The notes beneath the pieces are model-generated. The model had not been told where the DNA came from. It did not search any database and saw only the letters and a list, made by a program, of their open reading frames with translations. 12,935 nucleotides of DNA from Deferribacteraceae bacterium (GTDB taxonomy: Bacteria > Chrysiogenota > Deferribacteres > Deferribacterales > JAISNW01): contig JAISNW010000150.1 in the NCBI GenBank assembly GCA_031276055.1, positions 1-12,935 on the forward strand. The letters run 5' to 3'. A program made the translations under genes and the position numbers. This document shows positions 1-7,813 of this stretch, piece by piece. Each line of letters begins with the position of its first letter. Position 1 is the stretch's first letter.

Positions 1-1466
1 AAACCAAGACCTGTGCCGCCGTATACCCGCCCAATCTGGGCAGAGCCTTGCTCAAAGGGCTTAAAGAGCATTGCACGCTCCTCGTTGGTCATCCCGATCC
101 CTGTATCTGCTGTTAAAAATGTAAATTTCGCCCTATTTTCTTCATCCTCTACACATAAAATTGCAAAGCTAATGCTCTTGCCTGTGGGGGTAAACTTTGC
201 GGCGTTGCCTAAAAGGTTGAGAAGCACCTGCCTAAGCCTAAGAGGATCGCTAATAAACATAGAGTCTCCAAAATCTTCGACATCTACGGTAAACTCAACC
301 CCTTTTTCTTCCGCCCGCTGGCGGATAATAGTTTCTACTTCTTCAGCAAGCTCGTTTAAGCTGAAAGGTTCCATAGAGATATCGATCTTGCCCGCCTCAA
401 TCTTTGAAAGATCGAGAATATCGTTTAAGAGCCCTAAAAGGTGCTGTGAAGATGCATTTATCTGGGATATATGCTCTTTTATATCCTGTTTTGAATTCTC
501 ATCAAAATTTTCCAACTTCATAGCGGCTATATTCGCCATTCCTATTATGGCGTTCATAGGGGTGCGTATCTCATGGCTCATGCGCGCTAAAAACTCACTC
601 TTTGCACTGCTGGCGCTGTTTGCAGAAGCTACAGCATCTCTAAGTTCTTTCTCTATGCTCCTTAATTGAACCTCCACTGCCGCTCTCGCGGACACATCGC
701 GGCCTACCCCTATTATCCCTATTACATCGCCGTTTGCATCCTTTACAGGAGTGCGCACCACCTCCAGAGCCTCTGAATGTCCGTCGGCAAAAAACATCTC
801 TTCTTCAGTATAGGCATTATACCCTTCTTCAAAAACGATATTGTCATACTCTTTCTCTACAAAATAGGCGGCTTCTGAATAGAATTCTTCGGAGAGCTTT
901 CCAACCATTTCAACAGGCTCTTTCCCAAACAGCGATGAATACCTCGGATTAACAGCAACATAGCGGAAATCTCTATCTTTATACCATATGAGATCGGGGC
1001 TTGCCATGAATATAGTGTTAAGAACGCTCATCTGCCGCTCAAAAATATCTTGTTTTAAGCGTGTTTGAACTACATCTTCCTCAACTGCTTCCGCCATAGC
1101 GTTAAGGGCGGAATACAACCTCCCTATCCCGCCTCTTTCTGAATGGTCAAAGCGGAAATTCCACTCACCCTTAGAGAATCTGTCAATACCTTCAACAATC
1201 TTATCGATGCCGCCTGCAACGGCAGCTGCCAATAAAGCTAGAGATAAAGTTGAAAATACCACTATGACGGCGCAGAGAGCAATTAAGAGCGCCTCTATAT
1301 GCGTCAGTTGAAAATCAGGATAGAGCAATAATCCCGCAATAATTATTAGGAGAGCAATATTAAAAAAAACAGCTGAAACAATAAATTTTGCCCGCGGCTT
1401 GAAACCAAACTTAACGAACCCTTTATTATTTAATAAACATCTTGAGAATAAAGCCGTTTTTTTCAC
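1..1466 (-). CDS. PAS-domain sensor histidine kinase, membrane-anchored (C-terminus outside window)
   Basis: Reading the minus strand from a GTG at 1466 gives 488 residues that run off the window edge. Two hydrophobic segments (about residues 28-50 and 57-84) are separated by only about six residues, so there is almost no extracytoplasmic sensor. A HAMP-like linker follows (about 85-135), then a PAS/PAC domain (about 146-260), a HisKA domain with the H-box MSHEIRTPMN (phosphoacceptor His298), and a HATPase_c domain with N-box (N417 to T426), G1 box DTGIGM (454-459), F-box LFKPFEQ and G2 GGTGLG at the edge. By family knowledge it autophosphorylates and passes phosphate to a response regulator; signal sensing is probably cytoplasmic, through PAS. 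A TAA lies directly before the GTG, so no longer form is possible. The start is weakly supported: AGG lies about 8 bases upstream. Whether a receiver domain follows (hybrid kinase) cannot be seen. The partner and the signal are unknown. Confidence 0.9.
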   Translation of the reverse strand, partial: MKKTALFSRCLLNNKGFVKFGFKPRAKFIVSAVFFNIALLIIIAGLLLYPDFQLTHIEALLIALCAVIVVFSTLSLALLAAAVAGGIDKIVEGIDRFSKGEWNFRFDHSERGGIGRLYSALNAMAEAVEEDVVQTRLKQDIFERQMSVLNTIFMASPDLIWYKDRDFRYVAVNPRYSSLFGKEPVEMVGKLSEEFYSEAAYFVEKEYDNIVFEEGYNAYTEEEMFFADGHSEALEVVRTPVKDANGDVIGIIGVGRDVSARAAVEVQLRSIEKELRDAVASANSASSAKSEFLARMSHEIRTPMNAIIGMANIAAMKLENFDENSKQDIKEHISQINASSQHLLGLLNDILDLSKIEAGKIDISMEPFSLNELAEEVETIIRQRAEEKGVEFTVDVEDFGDSMFISDPLRLRQVLLNLLGNAAKFTPTGKSISFAILCVEDEENRAKFTFLTADTGIGMTNEERAMLFKPFEQGSAQIGRVYGGTGLG

Positions 1467-1480
1467 TTAAAACCTACATA

Positions 1481-1498
1481 AAGCCATAAGAGCGGCTT
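1481..1498 (-). other. Small hairpin in the kinase leader
   Basis: AAGCC (1481-1485) and GGCTT (1494-1498) pair around an 8-base loop. It sits between the predicted kinase promoter and the GTG start, so it would lie in the 5' leader of the mRNA. On the plus strand a T-rich run follows, but no plus-strand gene ends here, so a terminator role is unlikely. The stem is short and may be chance. Confidence 0.25.
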
Positions 1499-1518
1499 AA
1501 TATTTTTTCCGTGCCTAT

Positions 1519-1547
1519 AATATAGAGTTTTAAGATGAAACGGTAAA
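1519..1547 (-). promoter_or_regulatory. Probable sigma-70 promoter for the histidine kinase
   Basis: On the minus strand TTTACC (1547-1542, four of six consensus) is followed after exactly 17 bases by TATATT (1524-1519, five of six). A run of eight A residues (1550-1557 on the complementary strand) lies just upstream and could act as an UP-like element. It would give a leader of about 45 bases before the GTG. It implies the kinase is transcribed separately from the cobA/membrane-protein pair, with possible read-through, since I see no convincing terminator in the 115-base gap 1467-1581. Confidence 0.5.
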
Positions 1548-1581
1548 GATTTTTTTTAGAAAAGAGAGGCAAAAAGTAGAG

Positions 1582-2457
1582 CTAGAGAAACAACTTTTTT
1601 AAGAAAAACCAGAGCATTAAGATAGTGAGTATCGGAGTGATGATAGTTGTTGCAAAAAAAGAGGCAAAAAGCCTTAACATCTCTTGAACAGCGTCTTTTG
1701 CGCTCTCTGCAACTCCAGACGCCGCATTTGCAATCTTAGCGGTTATCCGTTTTAAGTTAATCTTGTTTATGGTTCTATCAAGCCAACTGCCTACATTGTC
1801 AGCAGATACTATCGTTTCGGGATCAGAAAGCTCTTTTTCTGCTAATGTTATCTTTTCGGATCTCTCTTGAAGTTTTTGAACAGCGGCATTATTCAACCTA
1901 TCAAGAAAGTAGGAGTCTAAAAGGTTTGCAAAGCCTACTGAGATGGGGATGGCAAGGATTGCAGTTGACGATATAAGCCCTATATAGATTGAAACTTTGC
2001 GAAGTTTTTCGCTGAGGCTGCTTGAAACCCAGATTGAAGCCCCTGCAAATGCAAAGGAGATTGGAAAGAGGAGTTTTAAGGCAAGCAAGCTCCCTGCAAC
2101 CACCAAAACTTTTTCTAGGATAATTGCCCCTATAGCAAAGAGAAAGAGGTTTGAAACAATATTTAATGTATAGCTGATAGGTTCAAGCATAGACAGCGGG
2201 GTTATAGAGAGCCCCGCCACCACCACGTTTAGATCAATATGAAGGTTTTGCAGAAAAGAGAGCGTTCCCGCTATCACCTTTGTTAGAGCAAACACCTTTA
2301 CAGCAGATGCAAGACGGGCGTTCAAATCTTCCTGAAACCCGCCGTAAAGCCCGCCGTCTAGGGCGTTAAGCCCTATAAGATAAGGGATTAGGAATATAGA
2401 GATTACAATGCCTGCCAGCCAAGAGAGGCTTAAAAGCAGACGGCGGCGGCGACTCAC
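1582..2457 (-). CDS. Uncharacterised polytopic membrane protein coupled to cobA
   Basis: This 291-residue protein starts at GTG 2457, which overlaps the cobA stop codon in the sequence GTGA (2457-2454). An AGGGG lies about 7 bases upstream inside cobA. The overlap is typical of translational coupling. The N-terminus is positively charged (SRRRR at 2-6), then come hydrophobic segments at about 9-30, 95-115, 118-143, 155-178 and 262-287. Between the last two lies a long polar, helix-prone stretch (about 185-260), and the protein ends in LKKLFL. No catalytic motif, metal-binding cluster or transporter signature is evident. The text resembles, from memory, a loosely distributed family of uncharacterised bacterial inner-membrane proteins, but I cannot name it. 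Operon context suggests co-expression with corrinoid adenosylation; any role in cobalamin handling is guesswork. Confidence 0.85.
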   Translation of the reverse strand: MSRRRRLLLSLSWLAGIVISIFLIPYLIGLNALDGGLYGGFQEDLNARLASAVKVFALTKVIAGTLSFLQNLHIDLNVVVAGLSITPLSMLEPISYTLNIVSNLFLFAIGAIILEKVLVVAGSLLALKLLFPISFAFAGASIWVSSSLSEKLRKVSIYIGLISSTAILAIPISVGFANLLDSYFLDRLNNAAVQKLQERSEKITLAEKELSDPETIVSADNVGSWLDRTINKINLKRITAKIANAASGVAESAKDAVQEMLRLFASFFATTIITPILTILMLWFFLKKLFL

Positions 2458-2975
2458 TCCTCGACCCCTGCCCTTGCCTGCACCCCTATCTTATAATAGT
2501 GTTTAACCTCTCTTACCTCGCTTACTAAATGCGCAATATCTATCAACTCTTGCGGGGCGTCCCTGCCTGTTATGATAATCTCCACATGTTCAGGCTTTGT
2601 CTTGAGCAGCTCAATAACGCTTTCAAGCTCAATAAGCCCTAAATTAACCGCAACATTAAGTTCGTCAAGAACTGCTAGATCATAATAGCCTGATTGTATA
2701 GCTTTTTGCGAAAGAGATAAACCGCCTTGTGCGCAATCTATATCCAGCTTCGAAGGTTTGCCGATGACAAATTGATCAGTGCCGAATTGCAGGAGCTTGA
2801 TATTGTTTGGATAATCAGCAAATATCCTATGTTCAGACGAAGGGCGGTGCTTTAGGAACTGCCCAAAAAATACTCTCATCCCATTTCCCGCAGCCCTAAT
2901 AGCTACACCAATTGCTGCAGTGGTCTTGCCTTTGCCGCTGCCTGTATAAATCTGGATATACCCCTTCTCAAACAT
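2454..2975 (-). CDS. cobA: Cob(I)alamin/cob(I)yrinate adenosyltransferase, CobA/CobO type
   Basis: A 173-residue protein that transfers the 5'-deoxyadenosyl group of ATP to reduced corrinoids, giving the adenosylcobalamin series; cytoplasmic. It shows the family's P-loop at the N-terminus (GSGKGKTT, residues 12-19), a typical VLDELN stretch mid-protein, and the signature C-terminal block GRDAPQELIDIAHLVSEVRE. The length fits the family. The reading frame is open for 34 further codons, to 3077, but the ATG at 2975 is preferred: the protein then begins like its relatives, a GGGGTG Shine-Dalgarno lies 5 bases upstream, and the extra codons lie over a perfect promoter (3012-3040). It is the first gene of a two-gene unit with the membrane protein. 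No cobalamin riboswitch fits in the leader of about 30 bases. Adenosylcobalamin is the cofactor of methylmalonyl-CoA mutase, which links it to the carboxylase operon at 9125-12732. Confidence 0.95.
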   Translation of the reverse strand: MFEKGYIQIYTGSGKGKTTAAIGVAIRAAGNGMRVFFGQFLKHRPSSEHRIFADYPNNIKLLQFGTDQFVIGKPSKLDIDCAQGGLSLSQKAIQSGYYDLAVLDELNVAVNLGLIELESVIELLKTKPEHVEIIITGRDAPQELIDIAHLVSEVREVKHYYKIGVQARAGVEE

Positions 2976-3011
2976 AACTCCACCCCGATATATAAATAAC
3001 CTGCAAGAATT

Positions 3012-3040
3012 ATTATAGGGATGCATGCAGCTTATGTCAA
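3012..3040 (-). promoter_or_regulatory. Perfect consensus sigma-70 promoter for cobA
   Basis: On the minus strand TTGACA (3040-3035) and TATAAT (3017-3012) are both perfect matches separated by exactly 17 bases. Transcription would begin near 3005, leaving a leader of about 30 bases before the ATG at 2975. This suggests strong, constitutive expression unless a repressor binds, and it argues against translation starts upstream of 2975. Confidence 0.85.
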
Positions 3041-3069
3041 TTCCAATCAGTTTTTTGCAAGAAATTGAC
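3036..3069. repeat. Inverted repeat joining the divergent cobA and hsd -35 boxes
   Basis: GTCAATT (3036-3042) and AATTGAC (3063-3069) are perfect 7-bp inverted arms, 20 bases apart, centred at 3052.5. Each arm contains most of one promoter's -35 box, so the two divergent promoters are arranged symmetrically back to back. It may be an operator dyad, or a side effect of two similar -35 regions. Confidence 0.5.
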
Positions 3070-3093
3070 TTTTTCAACAGTCTGTGCTATATA
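3065..3093 (+). promoter_or_regulatory. Probable sigma-70 promoter for the hsd operon
   Basis: TTGACT (3065-3070, five of six) is followed after 17 bases by TATATA (3088-3093). A T-run (3051-3056) lies just upstream. Transcription would begin near 3100, only about 20 bases before the hsdR ATG, with AAGGGA (3107-3112) as the ribosome-binding site. Confidence 0.65.
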
Positions 3094-3119
3094 TTACAAC
3101 TTTTGAAGGGAACGCTTAG

Positions 3120-6100
3120 ATGGCATTTAACGAAAATACAAGGGTGAAAATCCCCGCGGTGCTTCATCTTACGCAGCTAGGCTATGAATATATATCGCTT
3201 AAAGACGCCGTGTGGGATCTTGATGCAAATATCTTTACCGATATTTTCGCGTCAAGCGTTAAGCGGATAAATCCCGATGCAGATTTTGAACCAACCGTTC
3301 TTTTGGCGGAAATTAAAAATCTCCTTGACTATGAAGATTTAGGGCGGGCGTTTTATAACCGCTTAATCTCTTCATCTGAGGTCAAACTGATAGACTTCAA
3401 TAATTTTGACAACAACACCTTTTCCGTATGCACAGAGCTTCCCTGCAAAAACGGGGAAGAGGAGTTCCGCCCTGATATCACAGTTCTAATCAATGGGATG
3501 CCGCTTGTGTTCATTGAAGTAAAAAAACCGAACAACCATGAAGGGATATTAGCCGAGCGCAAGAGGATAAACACCCGCTTAAAAAATAATAAGTTCCGCC
3601 GTTTTCTAAACGCGGTGCAGTTTATGATATTCTCCAACAATATGGAGTATGATAATGACTCAGTTATTCCTATTCAAGGGGCTTTTTACGCCTCTATATC
3701 GTCAAGCGAGGTTTCTTTTAACTGTTTTCGTGAAGAAGATGAAGCTCTCTTTAACCATATTGCCCCTCTTGATGAAGGTATTGAAAAATTTATTCTTAAA
3801 GACAACAATCTTGCTGCAATTAAAGAATCTCCTGAATACATCACCAATAAATCCCCAACCAAGCCGACAAATAGAATTCTCTCATCACTGCTTGATAAAA
3901 GGAGGGCGGCTTTTATCTTGAGGTATGCTTTAGTATACGTGCAAAGTGCATCAGGCGTTAATAAGCATATTATGCGCTGCCCGCAGATATTTGCAACTCT
4001 AGCGATAGAACGTGTTATAAAAAGCGGATTGAAACGCGGCATCATATGGCATACGCAAGGCAGCGGGAAAACAGCCCTTGCTTATTTCAACGCAGCTTAC
4101 CTTACAGATTATTTTCAGAAGGAGCGCATTGTAACCAAATTTTATTTTATAGTTGATCGTCTTGATCTCTTAGCGCAGGCTCAGACCGAGTTTGAAAGCC
4201 GCGGTTTACGTGTGGAGGTTGTAAACAGCAGAGAGGATTTTGTTAAAAATATTGCCTTTCAAGGGGCTATCCATAACGATAGAGGGGAAAGGGAGATTAC
4301 GGTTGTAAATATACAGAAATTTTCGGAGGATGCTAGAGTTGTAAAACAGAGCGATTATAACCTTAAGATTCAACGCATCTACTTTCTTGACGAGGTGCAC
4401 CGCAGCTATAACCCTAGCGGAAGTTTCCTTGCAAACCTGCTGTCAAGCGACCCTAAAGCTATCATTATTGGGCTTACAGGCACCCCTTTAATCCTCCAGA
4501 AATTAAGAACGGAAGGGGGGCGTCCCTTAGTATATAATAGCAAAGATATCTTTGGGGATTATATCCATAAATATTACTATAACTCCTCCATAGAGGATGG
4601 GTATACCCTGCGCCTTATCCGCGAAGGGATAGAAACGCACTATAGGTTGAAGTTAAAAGAGATCTTTGAGCAGATAGAAGTTCAGAAAGGTTCTATTAAA
4701 AAGAGCGAAATTTTTTCCCATGCAAGATATGTTGCGGCGCTATGCAACTATATAGTTGAAGATTTTGAAATCAGCCGCGTTCGCTTAGATGACAAAACTA
4801 TCGGGGGGATGGTGGTTTGCGAGTCAAGTGAACAGGCAAGAGAGCTTCACCGCGTAATAGCCCTTAACCATCCGCAGATTAAAGCCGCTCTCATCTTGTA
4901 TGATGAAGGGGCTATCGAGAGCCGCAAAAGAGATCGCGATGAATTTAAGCGGGGAAATATTGATCTGCTCATCGTTTACAATATGCTTTTGACAGGCTTT
5001 GACGCCCACCGCTTAAAAAAGCTCTATCTTAACCGTGTTTTAAGGGAGCATAACCTCCTGCAGTGCCTCACAAGGGTGAATAGACCCTATAAAGAGATGC
5101 GCTGCGGTTTTGTTGTGGATTTTGCCGACATCCGCTCTGAATTTGACAAGACCAACGCTGCTTATCTTAAAGAGCTGCAAGATGAGTTGGCGGGCGAGTG
5201 GGATAGATACAACAACCTCTTCAAGAGCCCAGAGGAGATTGAAGCCGAGATTGCGGAGATAAAAGAGAGGCTCTTCTCATATAATCTTGAAAACGCCGAA
5301 ATTTTTAGCGAGCAGATAAACAAGATAGACGATAAATCAGAGCTTTCCTTGCTGAGAGCCTCCCTAGAAAACGCTCTTATTTTAGGGAATCTGATAAGGC
5401 TTTTCGGGCATAACGCCCTAGCCGATAGGTTAAACTTTGCTAAAATTAGGGAATTATTTACCGAGCTTAATAACCGCATCGCCCTAATTAGCAAGAAAGA
5501 GGCGCTGGAGGCGTCAGCGGCGGACGCTGATATTATAAATATAGCGTTAGAGAATATATTTTTCACCTTCATTAAGGTAAGCGAAAAAGAGCTGCAGATA
5601 GGGGTAGACGGTTTTACCGAGCAGCTGCGAATTTGCAGAGAAACGTTTCAGAGCAACTTTGACCATGCAGATGTTGAATACATCTCTCTTTTAGACGAAT
5701 TAAAAGAGGTTCTTAAAAAGAAGAAGATAGCTGAGTTGACCGTCGAGGATATAGAGAACTATACCATTTTAATCCGCTCTATCTATGAGCGGCTTATGAA
5801 GAAGAACCGCGAGGATGAGCGGATAAAAGAGAAATACGATAAAGACGAGAAATTTGCTCGAATTCACAAGCGGATTGCAAAGACAAACCCAAAATGGCGG
5901 CTGAACAGCATTTATAAGGCTCTGCTTACAGTAAAGTATGAAACGGATGAGCGCATCCTTTATCAGAGGGCTCTCTTAAACAATGAAGCATTCTTTGTCA
6001 AGAGCGTTCAACCCATTGTTTTCACTAGCTTTAAGAACTTTAAGAACAATGGACTGAAACTTGATTTTAAAAGCTTCCAGCAGATTAATGATCTGGTGGT

Positions 6101-6140
6101 CAACGAATATATAAAAGAGTATAAAGGGATAACTAGATGA
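3120..6140 (+). CDS. hsdR: Type I restriction enzyme R subunit (nuclease and DNA translocase)
   Basis: The 1006-residue protein is the motor and nuclease of a type I restriction complex; it pumps DNA with ATP and cuts at a distance from unmethylated sites. The N-terminal nuclease core has the PD-(D/E)xK pattern: D119 in RPDI, E133 and K135 in IEVKK. The superfamily 2 helicase motifs follow in order: P-loop TQGSGKT (312-318), VDRLDLLAQ (345-353), DEVHR (424-428, with V where DEAH is usual), GLTGTP (451-456), NMLLTGFD (621-628) and motif VI QCLTRVNRPY (648-657). The helical C-terminal part, about 680-1006, is rich in charged residues and probably docks on the methylase. Its style resembles R subunits of the epsilonproteobacterial kind (IEVKKPNN), a recollection and not a search. 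The ATG at 3120 follows AAGGGA and a promoter. The gene is first in hsdRMS, and its TGA overlaps the hsdM ATG. No frame disruption is seen. An A7 run (3521-3527) encodes the catalytic Lys region. Confidence 0.97.
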   Translation: MAFNENTRVKIPAVLHLTQLGYEYISLKDAVWDLDANIFTDIFASSVKRINPDADFEPTVLLAEIKNLLDYEDLGRAFYNRLISSSEVKLIDFNNFDNNTFSVCTELPCKNGEEEFRPDITVLINGMPLVFIEVKKPNNHEGILAERKRINTRLKNNKFRRFLNAVQFMIFSNNMEYDNDSVIPIQGAFYASISSSEVSFNCFREEDEALFNHIAPLDEGIEKFILKDNNLAAIKESPEYITNKSPTKPTNRILSSLLDKRRAAFILRYALVYVQSASGVNKHIMRCPQIFATLAIERVIKSGLKRGIIWHTQGSGKTALAYFNAAYLTDYFQKERIVTKFYFIVDRLDLLAQAQTEFESRGLRVEVVNSREDFVKNIAFQGAIHNDRGEREITVVNIQKFSEDARVVKQSDYNLKIQRIYFLDEVHRSYNPSGSFLANLLSSDPKAIIIGLTGTPLILQKLRTEGGRPLVYNSKDIFGDYIHKYYYNSSIEDGYTLRLIREGIETHYRLKLKEIFEQIEVQKGSIKKSEIFSHARYVAALCNYIVEDFEISRVRLDDKTIGGMVVCESSEQARELHRVIALNHPQIKAALILYDEGAIESRKRDRDEFKRGNIDLLIVYNMLLTGFDAHRLKKLYLNRVLREHNLLQCLTRVNRPYKEMRCGFVVDFADIRSEFDKTNAAYLKELQDELAGEWDRYNNLFKSPEEIEAEIAEIKERLFSYNLENAEIFSEQINKIDDKSELSLLRASLENALILGNLIRLFGHNALADRLNFAKIRELFTELNNRIALISKKEALEASAADADIINIALENIFFTFIKVSEKELQIGVDGFTEQLRICRETFQSNFDHADVEYISLLDELKEVLKKKKIAELTVEDIENYTILIRSIYERLMKKNREDERIKEKYDKDEKFARIHKRIAKTNPKWRLNSIYKALLTVKYETDERILYQRALLNNEAFFVKSVQPIVFTSFKNFKNNGLKLDFKSFQQINDLVVNEYIKEYKGITR

Positions 6141-7813
6141 ACAACACCCTTGCATTAAAAACAAAACAGCTTGTAGATGATCTTAAATCTATCTGTGCAA
6201 ACTACGGTTTAGGCAATGACGGCAACGAGTATAAGATCATCACGGAACTGTTTCTGTATAAATTCATGAACGATAAGTTTTTCTACGAAATCCGCCGCCT
6301 TGACGGCTGCAGCGCTATGACGGAAGAGAGGCTCAGCGCTCTTTCGGATGAAGATTATAAGATGCTGTTTCTGCAACTGCCTCCGTCCGCCGCCCGCTTA
6401 AACAAGGAGCACTATCTATCAAATCTCTTTAACTCCAATAACACTTCACAGTTTGCGAAGCTCTTTGATGATACTATGAAGAGCTTAGCTGCCCTTAATG
6501 CCGATATCTTCTCCGTAGGCACGGCAGGCGGCGAAAAGGTGAGTTTATTCAATGGGATAAGCCAGTATGTAACTGAAGACGGCAAGCGGGATCAATTCTG
6601 CTGTGCAATTATCAATAAACTTTTTAACTGCAATTTCAGCGAAATAGGAGATATTTTCAGCGAGAAATACGATTTTTTCGCCGTCATCTTTGAATACCTC
6701 ATAAAAGATTATAATAAGAACGGCGGCGGCAAATATGCCGAGTATTACACTCCGCATGCAGTGGCGCGGATCATGTCGGAGATATTGGTTGCAGGGGAAG
6801 CAGCAGATGTTCTCTGCTACGATCCGGGTGCAGGCACAGGCTCGCTTCTGATGAGCCTTGCGCACCGTATAGGTGAGAATAGGTGCACTATCTATTCACA
6901 GGATATAAGCCAGAAATCCAGCAGCCTTTTGCGGTTAAACCTCATCCTTAACGAGCTTGCCCACTCGCTGCCTAATGCGGTGCAAGGCAACACCATGACA
7001 GAGCCCTACCATATGCGGCGTAAGGAAACAGAGAAAGGTTTTGATTATATCGTCAGCAACCCGCCCTTTAAGTTGGATTTTTCCGATTGGCGCGACAGCG
7101 TGGCTGCAGAGCCGCCTATCGTTCAGGATGGCAAGGCTGAAGAGCAGAAGAGGTTAAACGAGCGTTTTTTTGCGGGCGTACCGGCTATCCCCAATAAAGA
7201 TAGAGATAAGATGGCTATATACCTATTATTTATCCAACATATCATCTCTTCCTTAAATGAGAGGGGGAAAGCCGCGGTGGTTGTGCCGACAGGGTTTTTA
7301 ACAGAAGGCAAAGGGAAGAAGACCGGCATTGCCAATAAGATAAGGGCGCACCTTGTGGACAATGGGTGGCTTAGGGCGGTGGTCTCAATGCCTAGCAATA
7401 TCTTTGCCGCCACCGGCACAAATGTATCAGTTATCTTTATAGATAAAACCAATAAGGGCGGAAAGGTTGTTCTGGTTGACGCCTCAGCGCTTGGAACGAA
7501 GGTTAAAGAGGATAAACTTCAGAAAACGCTCCTCTCTGCTAGCGAGGAAGAGAAGATTATTAACGCTGTAAACAAGATGGCTGATATTGACAACTTCAGC
7601 GTTGTGAAAACATTTGAGGAGTTGAAAGAGGGGAAATACTCGTTTAATCCGGGAGAATATTTCGAGATAAAGTTAGAGTATAGCGAGATAACAGCGGAGG
7701 AGTTCTCCGAAAAGGTGAACGAGAGCAGGGTTAAACTTGAGGGGATGTTTAGGGAGAGTAGAGAGTTGGAAAAAGAGATTGTTAAAGGACTTGGAATACT
7801 AATCTATGAATAA
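6137..7813 (+). CDS. hsdM: Type I DNA methyltransferase M subunit (N6-adenine)
   Basis: This 558-residue S-adenosylmethionine-dependent subunit methylates adenine within the site chosen by HsdS and is also part of the restriction complex. Residues 1-185 form the helical N-terminal HsdM domain. The N6_Mtase domain follows: GGGKYAEYYTPHAVARIM (196-213), motif I DPGAGTGSLL (229-238, cofactor binding) and motif IV NPPF (308-311, catalytic). Further conserved text includes VVVPTGFLTEG and SMPSNIFAATGTNVSVIF. The length is normal. The start ATG at 6137 overlaps the hsdR stop in ATGA, with AAAGGGA 8 bases upstream, so its translation is probably coupled to hsdR. Its end overlaps hsdS by 8 bases. All catalytic motifs are intact. 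The recognition sequence cannot be read from this subunit. Confidence 0.97.
   Translation: MNNTLALKTKQLVDDLKSICANYGLGNDGNEYKIITELFLYKFMNDKFFYEIRRLDGCSAMTEERLSALSDEDYKMLFLQLPPSAARLNKEHYLSNLFNSNNTSQFAKLFDDTMKSLAALNADIFSVGTAGGEKVSLFNGISQYVTEDGKRDQFCCAIINKLFNCNFSEIGDIFSEKYDFFAVIFEYLIKDYNKNGGGKYAEYYTPHAVARIMSEILVAGEAADVLCYDPGAGTGSLLMSLAHRIGENRCTIYSQDISQKSSSLLRLNLILNELAHSLPNAVQGNTMTEPYHMRRKETEKGFDYIVSNPPFKLDFSDWRDSVAAEPPIVQDGKAEEQKRLNERFFAGVPAIPNKDRDKMAIYLLFIQHIISSLNERGKAAVVVPTGFLTEGKGKKTGIANKIRAHLVDNGWLRAVVSMPSNIFAATGTNVSVIFIDKTNKGGKVVLVDASALGTKVKEDKLQKTLLSASEEEKIINAVNKMADIDNFSVVKTFEELKEGKYSFNPGEYFEIKLEYSEITAEEFSEKVNESRVKLEGMFRESRELEKEIVKGLGILIYE

Noticed and set aside
13..952. Plus-strand open frames of 218 and 72 codons over the kinase gene
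   Set aside because: They are antisense to clear HATPase, HisKA and PAS coding sequence, and their translations are low-complexity and Ser-rich with no domain.
2454..3077. Longer 207-residue version of CobA
   Set aside because: The extra 34 codons overlie a perfect promoter, and family members start at about 2975.
3067..3082. Possible transposon end GACT...AGTC near the hsd promoter
   Set aside because: Only 4-bp arms, overlapping the promoter spacer; no transposase or matching end was found.
2976..3119. Cobalamin riboswitch upstream of cobA
   Set aside because: The predicted leader is only about 30 bases and I see no B12-box-like sequence or extended structure.
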